From: an uncultured Bacteroidales bacterium
GTDB taxonomy: Bacteria > Bacteroidota > Bacteroidia > Bacteroidales > F082
Length of the DNA stretch: 15,376 bases
Direction: 5' to 3'
NCBI GenBank assembly: GCA_946410535.1
Contig: CAMKAR010000011.1
Location: 1 to 15,376, forward strand
Position 1 is the stretch's first letter, and the number at the start of each line of letters is the position of its first letter. The notes below the pieces were generated by a model that made no database searches, was not told the DNA's origin, and saw nothing but the letters and a program-made list of their open reading frames with translations. Made by a program: the position numbers and the translations under genes. Shown here in pieces: positions 6,550-14,113 of this stretch.

Positions 6550-6588
6550 CACCAAATAAATCCAAACATTCACTAAAACACATCAAAA

Positions 6589-7323
6589 ATGAAAAAGACG
6601 TTTTTACTGATTGCAGCCCTCTTGATGATGGGTAGTGCAGCATTCGCAGGTGGCGGCTTCGACCTCGCCATCGGCCCGAAAGTCGGTTTCCAAACCGCCA
6701 AATTGTCGTACGATAAAGCCGCCATCAAGGATGGTTTTTCCAACCACTTCACCGCCGGCATCTTTGGCCGCGTCACCTTTGGCCGCCTCTACGTGCAGCC
6801 CGAAGTGCTTTATTTCAAGACTTCCAACATCTTTGAAGCCAGTGTGACGGGCGAAGGCTCTACGAACCTGCTCAACCTTCCTACGGGTGCCAACGTAAAC
6901 CTCACCTTGAACCAAATGAACCTTCAGGTGCCCATCTTGGTTGGTGTCACCATCCTCGACCTCGACCTGATTAAGTTGCGTGCCCATGTGGGACCGACCG
7001 CCAATTTCATCCTGAAGTCGCAAACCTTGTTTGACCAGACCTACTCCATCGGCGGCGAGACGCAAACAATGACCACCGAGCAGCAAAATGTCACCACCGA
7101 CCAGAATTTCGACACCAAGTCGATTGCCTGGGGTGCACAAGTCGGCCTTGGCGTTGACGTTTGGAAACTCACGCTCGACATCAACTACAACTTCGGTTTA
7201 AGCAAGGTCTTCAACACGTTGAACGACACCACGTTAGGTAACTATTTCAACTTTGGCAACACCGACCCTGCCAGCACCAAGCAAAACCTGTTCATGGTGA
7301 CCGTGGGCTTCAAGCTCTTATAA
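6589..7323 (+). CDS. Outer-membrane beta-barrel protein (porin family)
   Basis: 244 residues. Signal peptide MKKTFLLIAALLMMGSAAFA, with cleavage after A20. Barrel strands are evident as 'FDLAIGPKVGFQTAKLSYD', 'FTAGIFGRVTFGRLYVQPEVLYFKTS', 'LNQMNLQVPILVGVTILDLDLIKLRAHVGPTANFIL', 'IAWGAQVGLGVDVWKLTLDINYNFGLSKVF' and the terminal 'NLFMVTVGFKLL'. A polar, Thr/Gln-rich extracellular loop lies at about 150-175. It belongs to the same broad OMP_b-brl_2-like group as its neighbours but is less similar to them than they are to each other. No partner gene is in the same transcript; it has its own promoter and a perfect terminator. No specific substrate or role can be deduced. Confidence 0.8.
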   Translation: MKKTFLLIAALLMMGSAAFAGGGFDLAIGPKVGFQTAKLSYDKAAIKDGFSNHFTAGIFGRVTFGRLYVQPEVLYFKTSNIFEASVTGEGSTNLLNLPTGANVNLTLNQMNLQVPILVGVTILDLDLIKLRAHVGPTANFILKSQTLFDQTYSIGGETQTMTTEQQNVTTDQNFDTKSIAWGAQVGLGVDVWKLTLDINYNFGLSKVFNTLNDTTLGNYFNFGNTDPASTKQNLFMVTVGFKLL

Positions 7324-7346
7324 TCACTTACTCATAGACATAAAAA

Positions 7347-7380
7347 GAGAGCGACCCCTTTCGAGGTCGCTCTCATTGTT
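7347..7380. terminator. Bidirectional terminator between barrel genes
   Basis: GAGAGCGACC (7347-7356) pairs perfectly with GGTCGCTCTC (7365-7374) around an 8-base loop. AAAAA precedes it and a T-rich stretch follows, so it can serve both the plus gene ending at 7323 and the minus gene ending at 7399. Confidence 0.92.
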
Positions 7381-7398
7381 TTTTGTTGGAACCTTAGC

Positions 7399-8148
7399 TT
7401 AGAAGAGGATGCCCACTTCGATGCCGACTTGGTTCTGGACAACATGGAGCGGATTGGTACGCTCGCCCAAATCCTTGTTTCCGGCGTAGTATTTCCTGTA
7501 ATTGGACGAAACCAAGCCCGCGCCACCACTGCTGATGTTGTTGATCATGTCGTGCGAGTAATACACATCAAGGAACACGCGCGAAGTGCCTTGGATGGTG
7601 TACTGGGTGCCGATGGCAGCCCTCAGCGAGAAGCGGAAAGGATTGTATTCCTTGTCGGAACTCGTGAACTTCTCGTGCATGGCAGTCCCGTCAAAAGTGT
7701 CGCTGATCTTTGTCCTATAGGTATAGCCAAAAGCGCCACCAATTTGCGCGAAATAGCGAAGCGGACCGAATTGCTCGGTCACCATCTTGACCATCAGCGG
7801 GATTTCAAAAACCGTAGCCTTGAAGTTCCTGTCGACTGTACCCAATGTGTAGCCCGCCACGGTATCAAGTTGACGCATGTCCTCGAAACTGTAACGGCCA
7901 TTAATCAAGTTGACATTCAAGCCAGAGACAATGGCGTAGTTTTCAGCAAAATAAAACTCAGCGTCGAAACCGAAATTGAGTCCCACTTTAGCCTTGAGAT
8001 TGGCGACATCCTCGGCATTGGAGCCAATCCAGTTAAGGTTAGGGCCAACCTTGAAACCGAAGGCAAAGCCTTTGTACTCCTTTGATTGCGCTGAGACACC
8101 CAGCGACAAGCCCAACAAAAGGGCTGCGAAAAGTAAGTTTTTCTTCAT
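7399..8148 (-). CDS. PorT-like porin family outer-membrane beta-barrel protein
   Basis: 249 residues from the ATG at 8148 (MKKNLLFAALLLGLSLGVSA, cleaved before QSKEYKG). An upstream in-frame ATG at 8331 would add 61 residues reading through the promoter and into the divergent aminopeptidase gene, and would bury the signal peptide, so it is rejected. Barrel pattern: 'GFKVGPNLNWIG', 'KVGLNFGFDAEFYFAENYAIVSGLNVNLI', 'ATVFEIPLMVKM', 'YFAQIGGAFGY', 'LRAAIGTQYTIQGTSRVFLDVYYSHDM', and the ending 'NQVGIEVGILF' with the terminal aromatic residue typical of outer-membrane barrels. It is probably a paralogue of the gene at 5778-6470. Function unknown. Confidence 0.82.
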   Translation of the reverse strand: MKKNLLFAALLLGLSLGVSAQSKEYKGFAFGFKVGPNLNWIGSNAEDVANLKAKVGLNFGFDAEFYFAENYAIVSGLNVNLINGRYSFEDMRQLDTVAGYTLGTVDRNFKATVFEIPLMVKMVTEQFGPLRYFAQIGGAFGYTYRTKISDTFDGTAMHEKFTSSDKEYNPFRFSLRAAIGTQYTIQGTSRVFLDVYYSHDMINNISSGGAGLVSSNYRKYYAGNKDLGERTNPLHVVQNQVGIEVGILF

Positions 8149-8178
8149 TTTGTGTAATTTTAGATTAGTATCAGGCTG

Positions 8179-8186
8179 CAAAATTA
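8179..8186 (-). promoter_or_regulatory. -7 box for the porin gene at 7399-8148
   Basis: Minus-strand TAATTTTG followed by CAG is a perfect TAnnTTTG match 30 bases before the ATG. It also shows that translation starts at 8148, downstream of the promoter. Confidence 0.7.
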
Positions 8187-8226
8187 GTCTTTTTTCGAAT
8201 TGTTTCGCTAAATCGGCCAAAATTCC

Positions 8227-8234
8227 TACCTTTG
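8227..8234 (+). promoter_or_regulatory. -7 box for the first aminopeptidase P gene
   Basis: TACCTTTG is a perfect TAnnTTTG match 30 bases before the ATG at 8265. TTG at 8200-8202 is 24 bases upstream, a little further than usual. Confidence 0.68.
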
Positions 8235-8264
8235 TAGACTTAATAAGCAAAACACCATCGACAT

Positions 8265-9566
8265 ATGAACATCCCAATTCCCAACCGACTTTTCGTCCGC
8301 AACAGGGCCAACTTTGCGGCACAACTACCACCCAAATCGGTGGCCGTCTTCACCGCCAACGAGCCAATGCCGCGCAACGGCGACGAGTTTTATCCCTTCC
8401 GCCAACAGTCTGACTTCTTTTACCTTACGGGCATCAACGAGGAGAACGCCTTCCTCATCATCGCGCCCGACTATCCCGACGAGACGATGCGCGAAGTGCT
8501 TTTCATCGAGCCTTACGACGAAGTGAAAGCCACCTGGCAAGGCGAGATGCTCGACAATGCAAAAGCCACCGAACTGTCGGGCATCAAGACCGTCAAAGGC
8601 AGCGACAGCTTCTGGATGACCTTGAACGACTTTGTTTTCTCCGGCTATGGCGAAACGATATATCTGCACAGTTACGAATATCCGAAATATGAATGTGCCG
8701 TGGAGACCATTCAACAACGCTTCGTCAAACAAGTCAAGGAATGCTACCCAATGCACAATTATGGCCGCACCGCCCCGATTCTCAACGCCTTGCGCATGGT
8801 GAAGTCGGAAGACGAAATCGCCGTCACGAAACAAGCCTGCGACATTACCGCGAAGGCCTTCCGTCGTTGCTTGGCGACCGTCAGGCCTGGCATGTACGAG
8901 TATGAGGTGCAGGCAGAAATCGAGTACATCTTCAAGCAAAACAACGCCACAGGCCATGCCTATGCCCCCATCATCGCGGGAGGCAAAAACGGCTGCTGCC
9001 TGCACTACTCGAAGAACCAAAGCCTCTTGAACAACGGCGACCTGCTCCTCTTCGACTTCGGCTGCGAGCTGAAGAACTACGCCTCCGACCTCAGCCGGAC
9101 CATTCCCATCAATGGGAAATTCACTGAACGGCAAAAGGACTGCTACAACGCAGTGCTTCGCGTGATGAAGGAAATCACCAAGCTCTATCGCCCTGGCGGC
9201 ACCATCAACGAAATCAACGAGACCACGCACCGATTGATGGAACAGGAGATAATCAAGCTCGGCCTCTTCACCGCCGAGGACGTGAAGAAGCAAGACCCCG
9301 AAAAGCCTTTGGAACGCAAATACTTGATGCACGGCATGGCGCACCACATCGGATTAGACGTTCACGACAGCATCGACAAGTTCAAGCCATTTGAACCAGG
9401 GATGATACTCAGCTGCGAGCCAGGCATATACATCCGCGAAGAAGGCATCGGCATCCGCATCGAGAACGACCTTCTCATCACCGAAGGCGAACCCATCAAT
9501 TTGTTTGAGGGGCTGCCAACGGAAATCGAAGAGATTGAGGCGGCAATGCTGAAAAAAATTCACTAA
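8265..9566 (+). CDS. Xaa-Pro aminopeptidase (M24B, aminopeptidase P), copy 1
   Basis: 433 residues, the usual length of aminopeptidase P. The N-terminal AMP_N domain (about 5-150) contains FRQQSDFFYLTG (45-56). The C-terminal pita-bread metallopeptidase fold (about 180-425) carries all five metal ligands: D264 (LLFDFG), D275 (ASDLSRT), H360 (HGMAHHIGLDVHD), E385 (SCEPGIY) and E400 (GIRIEND). These bind two Mn2+ or similar ions. The enzyme removes the N-terminal residue from peptides whose second residue is proline. There is no signal peptide, so it is cytoplasmic. It is close to E. coli PepP in layout, but I give no symbol because a second M24B enzyme lies nearby. The stop codon falls inside a palindrome (9557-9577) that precedes the next gene's promoter. 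Confidence 0.93.
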   Translation: MNIPIPNRLFVRNRANFAAQLPPKSVAVFTANEPMPRNGDEFYPFRQQSDFFYLTGINEENAFLIIAPDYPDETMREVLFIEPYDEVKATWQGEMLDNAKATELSGIKTVKGSDSFWMTLNDFVFSGYGETIYLHSYEYPKYECAVETIQQRFVKQVKECYPMHNYGRTAPILNALRMVKSEDEIAVTKQACDITAKAFRRCLATVRPGMYEYEVQAEIEYIFKQNNATGHAYAPIIAGGKNGCCLHYSKNQSLLNNGDLLLFDFGCELKNYASDLSRTIPINGKFTERQKDCYNAVLRVMKEITKLYRPGGTINEINETTHRLMEQEIIKLGLFTAEDVKKQDPEKPLERKYLMHGMAHHIGLDVHDSIDKFKPFEPGMILSCEPGIYIREEGIGIRIENDLLITEGEPINLFEGLPTEIEEIEAAMLKKIH

Positions 9567-9577
9567 ATAAGTGAATT
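9557..9577. repeat. Perfect inverted repeat upstream of the HigA-type gene (candidate operator or weak terminator)
   Basis: AATTCACT (9557-9564) and AGTGAATT (9570-9577) are exact inverted repeats separated by 5 bases. The repeat spans the aminopeptidase stop codon and ends 14 bases before the -7 box of the HigA-type gene, where an autorepressor could bind. It has A-rich sequence on its left but only a weak T run on its right, so it is a poor terminator. Confidence 0.6.
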
Positions 9578-9586
9578 ATTGAAAAA

Positions 9587-9611
9587 AATCGTATATTTGC
9601 ACATTACGATT
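9587..9611. promoter_or_regulatory. Promoter of the HigA-type gene, flanked by a second inverted repeat
   Basis: TATATTTG at 9592-9599 is a perfect TAnnTTTG box on the plus strand. It is bracketed by AATCGT (9587-9592) and ACGATT (9606-9611), exact inverted repeats with a 13-base gap. HigA-type regulators commonly repress their own promoter by binding palindromes over the -10 region, so this is a plausible operator. Confidence 0.6.
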
Positions 9612-9617
9612 AGGAGG
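9612..9617 (+). promoter_or_regulatory. Strong Shine-Dalgarno sequence of the HigA-type gene
   Basis: AGGAGG lies 7 bases before the ATG at 9625. This fixes the start and is unusual here: almost all other genes in the window lack a recognisable ribosome binding site, as is common in Bacteroidota. Confidence 0.8.
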
Positions 9618-9624
9618 CAACCAC

Positions 9625-9930
9625 ATGAATAACAATCGAATACCAACCCATCCAGGAGATGTAATCAAAGAGGAACTGGAATACAGGGGCATCTCGCAGA
9701 AAAAGTTCTCCGAACTGACTGGTGTTTCCTACACCATGCTCAACGAGATATTGAATGGCAAGCGACCTGTCACAAGCGACTTCGCACTTATCGTGGAAGC
9801 GGCTTTAGGGGTCAGTCCGCAATTGCTAATCAACATGCAAGCACGTTACAACATGGCCATAACCATGAACCAAACCTCATTCCTGACGCGCCTGGACCAC
9901 ATCAGAAAGGCTTGTGCAGCAGTGTTTTAA
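9625..9930 (+). CDS. HigA/VapI-type XRE antitoxin or regulator, without an adjacent toxin gene
   Basis: 101 residues, full length for the family. It opens with RIPTHPGDVIKEEL (5-18), the signature of HigA-family addiction-module antitoxins. A helix-turn-helix follows: GISQKKFSELTGVSYTMLNEILNGKRPVT (22-50), then ALGVSPQLLINMQARYNM, which completes the XRE domain. In HigBA modules the RelE-type HigB toxin gene usually precedes higA. Here only 58 bases separate it from the aminopeptidase gene upstream, and the 84 bases downstream hold no reading frame, so the toxin is absent. It is therefore an orphan antitoxin or a stand-alone transcriptional repressor. Its own promoter carries two palindromes and it has the best ribosome binding site in the window. 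Possible targets are itself and the flanking aminopeptidase gene at 10015; the latter is inference. Confidence 0.9.
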   Translation: MNNNRIPTHPGDVIKEELEYRGISQKKFSELTGVSYTMLNEILNGKRPVTSDFALIVEAALGVSPQLLINMQARYNMAITMNQTSFLTRLDHIRKACAAVF

Positions 9931-10014
9931 AAATTCTACAATTAAACAAATCGAAGATTGGCTAACGCCGGATTATCATTTCAACGAAATTAATCAACAA
10001 TTAAACAACCAAAT

Positions 10015-11436
10015 ATGTTCGCAAAAGACGTTTACAGTGGCCGTCGCGCCACATTGAAAAGCAAAATCACGAAGGGCATCGCCTTCTTCCCGGCCAACAA
10101 CGAGGCTCCCTTCAACTATCCTGACAACACCTACATCTACCGTCAGGACAGCAACTTCTCCTATTTCTTCGGCCTCAACCACCCCGACATGGTCGGCGTC
10201 ATCGACTTTGAAAGCGGCGAGGAAATCCTCTTCGGTGTCGACGTCACCATCGACGACGTGATTTGGTGCGGTCCCCTACCTTCATTGAAGGAACAAGGCG
10301 ACAGCATCGGCATCGCCGACTGCCGCGACTTCAACCGCTTCGGCGAATACCTGCAACAAGCCATCGCCAAAGGCCGCCAAATCCACATGCTGCCCACCTA
10401 TCGTGGCGACACGCAGATCCAATGCGCCAACTGGTTGAACTGCAACGTGAACAAAGTCAGCGATTACGTCAGCCTCGAACTCATCAAGGCTGTCATCTCG
10501 ATGCGCGAAATCAAGAGCGAGCTTGAAATCAACGAGATGGAACGTGCCGCCAACACCGCTTATTACATGCACACCACCGCCATGAAGATGTGTAAGCCCG
10601 GCATGATCGAACAAGAAATCGCCGGCGTGGTGGAAGGCCTTTCGTTGTCGGGCGGCGGCCCCGTGTCGTTCCCCGTCATCCTCAGCGTCGACGGACAAAC
10701 GTTGCACAACCACGGTCACCACAACGTGTTGAAGGAAGGCCGAATGATGGTATGCGACGCCGGTGCCGAAACGGAAAACTACTATGCCTCCGACTTCACC
10801 CGCACCACGCCCGTGGGTGGCAAGTTCAACCAACGCCAAAAGGAGATCTACGAAATCGTGTTGGCTGCCAACCAAGCCGTGGCTGCCCAAACGCGCCCCT
10901 ACATGCCCTACATGGTGATGCACACCTTGGCGTGCCGCACGCTGATTGAAGGCTTGAAAGGCGTCGGTCTGATGAAAGGCGACACCGAGGAAGCCCTGAT
11001 GAACGGCGCCCACTGGCTCTTCATGCCTCACGGCCTCGGCCACATGCTCGGTATGGACGTGCACGACATGGAAGGACTCGGCGAGACCTACGTCGGCTAC
11101 GACGAGCAAACGCCACGCTCCACAAAATTAGGCTTCAGCGGCCTGCGTTGCGGCAAGACCTTGAAACCCGGTTTCGTGGTCACTGACGAGCCTGGCATCT
11201 ACTTCATCCCTACGCTCATCGACATGTGGAAAGCTGAAGGCAAGTTCAAGGACTTCATCTGCTACGACAAATTGGAGACCTACAAGGACTTCGGAGGCAT
11301 CCGCATCGAGGACGACCTGCTCATCACCGCCGACGGCTGCCGCATCCTTGGCCGACCGATTCCAAAGACGGTTGCCGAGGTCGAGGACATGTGCGCCCAA
11401 GGCCGAGAGTGGATTAAAATGGAGGGATTATATTGA
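10015..11436 (+). CDS. Xaa-Pro aminopeptidase (M24B, aminopeptidase P), copy 2
   Basis: 473 residues. An AMP_N-like N-domain (about 1-150) contains YIYRQDSNFSYFFGL (40-54). The M24 catalytic domain (about 170-440) shows the metal ligands D248 (VCDAG), D260 (ASDFTRT), H343 (PHGLGHMLGMDVHD), E392 (TDEPGIYF) and E432 (IRIEDDLL). Compared with copy 1 it has an insertion between the His ligand and the first Glu ligand (about 355-385) and another between the two Glu ligands (about 397-425), as in the longer prolidase-like M24B enzymes. Predicted to cleave X-Pro peptides in the cytoplasm; a prolidase (dipeptidase) preference is possible. No TAnnTTTG box is visible in the 84-base A/T-rich gap upstream, so it may be co-transcribed with the HigA-type gene. 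Confidence 0.9.
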   Translation: MFAKDVYSGRRATLKSKITKGIAFFPANNEAPFNYPDNTYIYRQDSNFSYFFGLNHPDMVGVIDFESGEEILFGVDVTIDDVIWCGPLPSLKEQGDSIGIADCRDFNRFGEYLQQAIAKGRQIHMLPTYRGDTQIQCANWLNCNVNKVSDYVSLELIKAVISMREIKSELEINEMERAANTAYYMHTTAMKMCKPGMIEQEIAGVVEGLSLSGGGPVSFPVILSVDGQTLHNHGHHNVLKEGRMMVCDAGAETENYYASDFTRTTPVGGKFNQRQKEIYEIVLAANQAVAAQTRPYMPYMVMHTLACRTLIEGLKGVGLMKGDTEEALMNGAHWLFMPHGLGHMLGMDVHDMEGLGETYVGYDEQTPRSTKLGFSGLRCGKTLKPGFVVTDEPGIYFIPTLIDMWKAEGKFKDFICYDKLETYKDFGGIRIEDDLLITADGCRILGRPIPKTVAEVEDMCAQGREWIKMEGLY

Positions 11437-11453
11437 TAGATAACATTTTGAAC

Positions 11454-11485
11454 AAAAAAGAGAGGCTGCAACCTCTCTTTTTTTG
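11454..11485. terminator. Bidirectional terminator between aminopeptidase and TonB receptor genes
   Basis: AGAGAGG (11459-11465) pairs with CCTCTCT (11472-11478) around a 6-base loop; the stem extends by A-T pairs into the A run on the left and the T run on the right. It serves the plus gene ending at 11436 and the minus gene ending at 11487. Confidence 0.9.
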
Positions 11486-11486
11486 T

Positions 11487-14009
11487 TTAAAACTCCATCA
11501 CGAGTTTCACGTTCACATAACGTGGCGTCAGGTAGTTAGGCGCGCCGTAATATCTGTTGTCGATGTACTTCACCCAAGTGTAGGAAATCACGTTGGGGAT
11601 GTCGAGCAAGTTGAACACATCGACACTCACAAACATATTGCGCACGTAACGCAACGGATTGCCTTTGCTGAAGCTGCTCGCCTCACTGATAAGCTGCTTG
11701 CTGAAACCGATGTCGACGCGACGATAGGCCTCATAACGGCTTGAGGTGGAATAGAAGTCGGAATTGTTGTCGGGCACAGGCAAACCCATGCCAAAGGACA
11801 ACGTCATGTTGACCCGCCATGTGGGGAACCCTGGAATGTAATCCTGGAAAAACAACGAGAAATTGACCAATTGGTCAGAGGGACGGCTATGCCAGCCCAA
11901 GGCAACCGTATCGGCCACTTGGGCATCGGTATGATTGTAGAATGGCAAACGATTGCCCTCTGCGTCAACCAAATAATAATCGCCACGGATGTCCTCACGC
12001 GCCCGCATGAACGAAAGGCTCGCCCAACTATCGATGCCCTTCACAAACTCGCCGTTCAACTTGAAGTCGAGGCCTGTGGTATAAGCCCTGGCCGACTGGT
12101 CGGCATAATAACGGATGCGCACATTGTCGACATCGTAGGGGATGACATGGGTGAACCACTTGAAATACAGCTCCGAAGTCAGAATGAAAGGACGGTTCCA
12201 AGCACGAAACTTGAAGTCGTTGCCCGCCACAATCTGATACGACTGCTGGGCTTTGGCATCCTTGAAGAGACTGCCGTCGCGGTTGCGGATCTCGCGATAG
12301 AACGGCGTCTGGTTGTAGACACCACCCGAAAGGCGATACACCACTTCGCGCTTGTCGTCGTTAGGCTTGTAGGCAATGCCCGCCCTCGGACTGACATGCA
12401 CCTTTTTGTTATAGCCCCAATAATTGGCCCTCAAACCGCCAGTGACGACAAACTCGCCCTTGTCTTCATAAGGTATCGTCCACGAATTTTGCACAAAGCC
12501 ATCCAAATTATTGACAGAAAGCACATTGGACGACTTATGGTTGAAATCCATCTCGATTTCGGGAAGCACATCGGGATAGCTGCCAATCACGTCGGGGACA
12601 TGGGGAAGGATGTAGCCCGCTGAGTCGAAAGCCTGCCATTCGTCAACCTTGTCGTCGATGACCTGGTGTTGGAAACGGATGCCCCACTTGAGCAACTTGT
12701 TGTCAATGGCATAAAGTCCTTTATGGTCAAGGTTATAGACTTGGGCATAGAATCCATTGCGGGCATGTTTGGTCTGCGTGCCCACCTCATGGTTCTCGAT
12801 CAATTCGCCAAACTCTTCCGATCCGATGGAGGTGTTGCGGATGCCGAAGAAATACTGTTCCTGAATATCGTAGGTCTCCGTCTCGTAGGCCGAATATGCC
12901 GATGCTATCCATTTCAGGTTCAAGTCCTTAGTCGGCTTATACGAAAGCGTCATGGCACCAAGGCCCGTGGTATAGTCGTCGATTTCCTGTCCATCGAAAT
13001 ACACATTGATTTGGATAGGGAGGTCGATGGTACCCGTATTGATCTTGGCGTTTTGCGGCACAAGCATGTAGCGGTTCTTCGAATAGTAGCCCAAAAACGA
13101 CAGGTCCCATTTCTCGTTGAACTTGTAGTTGAACAAAGCCTGCCCGTCGGTGAAATTGGGCCGATAGTCACCCTTCGTGTCCATCATGCCCAAGGCCAAG
13201 GCCGTGTTTTTGTATCGCGCTCCCACCAAATAGCTGAACTTGTCGTTTCCTGTCGCGCCTTCCACATGGGCTTCGGCGCCCAAAAGGCTCAGGCTGAGCG
13301 AAGCGGCAAATTCGTGAGGTGTCTTGTAGGTCACATCGAGCACCGACGACATCTTGTCGCCATATTCCGCCGCAAATCCGCCAGCCGAAAACTCGATATT
13401 GTTGACCAACTGCGAGTTGACGAAACTCAACCCTTCCTGCTGACCCGATCCAACGAGGAACGGGCGATAGATTTCGATGCCGTTGACATAAATCAGGTTC
13501 TCGTCGAAGTTGCCGCCACGCACGCGGTATTGCGAACTCAGCTCGTTGTTCGACACCACGCCCGGCAAGGTCTTGATGAGCGTTTCGACACCTCCGCCCA
13601 TGGTGGGCAGCAAGGTGGCCTGCTTGGGGTTGAGGCGCGTCAGACTCGATGCCTCAGCACCACGATCGCTGATGACCACGTCGGGCAAGTCGGTGGCGAT
13701 GGAATGCAGCGTGACGTCAAGTTTCCGCTTCTCCCCTTCCTTGAGCCGCACCTTGACTTGCTTTTGGTCGAAACCGATATACGAGAAACTGATAGTCAAG
13801 GTAGTGTCCGAGAGCACAGGAAGCTCGTATGCGCCCCGCGAATTGGTGGTTTGCCCGACCAACAAGTCGACGGCAATCACATTGGCCATCTCGATGGGAC
13901 GGCCTTTCTCGTCGGTCACCTTGCCATAGACCGAAGCCGTGGGCAGATGCTGGGCACGGGCTGCCAAAGCGAGAAACAGCAATGCTATGAGGAGAAACTT
14001 GGTTCGCAT
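11487..14009 (-). CDS. TonB-dependent outer-membrane receptor with carboxypeptidase-regulatory-like N-domain
   Basis: 840 residues from the ATG at 14009 (signal peptide MRTKFLLIALLFLALAARAQ). A start at 14063 is also in frame, but it would precede the promoter at 14023-14052. Order: a CarboxypepD_reg-like beta-sandwich (about 25-105, VYGKVTDEKGRPIEMANV), a plug domain (about 113-235, with ETLIKTLPGV, YRVRGGNFDENLIYVNGIEIY and FSAGGFAAEYGDKMSSVLDV), then a 22-strand barrel ending in NVKLVMEF with the terminal Phe. It should take up a large or scarce ligand across the outer membrane using TonB energy. At 840 residues it is smaller than typical SusC proteins, and no SusD-like gene is beside it, so a glycan-utilisation role is not indicated. 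The ligand is unknown. It is monocistronic. Confidence 0.92.
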   Translation of the reverse strand: MRTKFLLIALLFLALAARAQHLPTASVYGKVTDEKGRPIEMANVIAVDLLVGQTTNSRGAYELPVLSDTTLTISFSYIGFDQKQVKVRLKEGEKRKLDVTLHSIATDLPDVVISDRGAEASSLTRLNPKQATLLPTMGGGVETLIKTLPGVVSNNELSSQYRVRGGNFDENLIYVNGIEIYRPFLVGSGQQEGLSFVNSQLVNNIEFSAGGFAAEYGDKMSSVLDVTYKTPHEFAASLSLSLLGAEAHVEGATGNDKFSYLVGARYKNTALALGMMDTKGDYRPNFTDGQALFNYKFNEKWDLSFLGYYSKNRYMLVPQNAKINTGTIDLPIQINVYFDGQEIDDYTTGLGAMTLSYKPTKDLNLKWIASAYSAYETETYDIQEQYFFGIRNTSIGSEEFGELIENHEVGTQTKHARNGFYAQVYNLDHKGLYAIDNKLLKWGIRFQHQVIDDKVDEWQAFDSAGYILPHVPDVIGSYPDVLPEIEMDFNHKSSNVLSVNNLDGFVQNSWTIPYEDKGEFVVTGGLRANYWGYNKKVHVSPRAGIAYKPNDDKREVVYRLSGGVYNQTPFYREIRNRDGSLFKDAKAQQSYQIVAGNDFKFRAWNRPFILTSELYFKWFTHVIPYDVDNVRIRYYADQSARAYTTGLDFKLNGEFVKGIDSWASLSFMRAREDIRGDYYLVDAEGNRLPFYNHTDAQVADTVALGWHSRPSDQLVNFSLFFQDYIPGFPTWRVNMTLSFGMGLPVPDNNSDFYSTSSRYEAYRRVDIGFSKQLISEASSFSKGNPLRYVRNMFVSVDVFNLLDIPNVISYTWVKYIDNRYYGAPNYLTPRYVNVKLVMEF

Positions 14010-14022
14010 GAAGGGATAACTG

Positions 14023-14052
14023 AAAATGTAGGCAATTATTGTTTTGGGGCAA
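14023..14052 (-). promoter_or_regulatory. Promoter of the TonB receptor gene
   Basis: On the minus strand TTG (14052-14050), 19 bases, then TACATTTT (14030-14023): correct spacing and seven of eight consensus positions. It lies between the rpmB terminator and the ATG at 14009, which supports that start. Confidence 0.6.
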
Positions 14053-14061
14053 GCCTCAAAC

Positions 14062-14091
14062 AAAAAAAGCCGCCACGCAAGGCGCAGCAGC
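14062..14091 (-). terminator. Terminator of rpmB
   Basis: On the minus strand GCTGCTGCG (14091-14083) pairs with CGTGGCGGC (14077-14069), 9 bp including three G-U pairs, with a 5-base loop and a run of seven T (14068-14062). It begins 23 bases after the rpmB stop codon. Confidence 0.85.
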
Positions 14092-14113
14092 TCCGATATC
14101 GTTCACATTGGGA

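Noticed and set aside
8149..8331. N-terminal extension of the porin gene to an ATG at 8331
   Set aside because: It crosses both divergent promoters and the start of the aminopeptidase gene, and would place the signal peptide internally.
8325..9347. A 340-codon open frame on the minus strand opposite aminopeptidase P copy 1
   Set aside because: Shadow of a gene with all five metal ligands in frame; low-complexity Val/Glu/His-rich translation with no recognisable fold.
9931..10014. Possible remnant of a HigB toxin after the HigA-type gene
   Set aside because: All plus-strand frames are stopped within a few codons and nothing resembles a RelE/HigB sequence.
10282..11109. A 275-codon open frame on the minus strand opposite aminopeptidase P copy 2
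   Set aside because: Same reason: His/Val-rich shadow translation, no promoter or start context.
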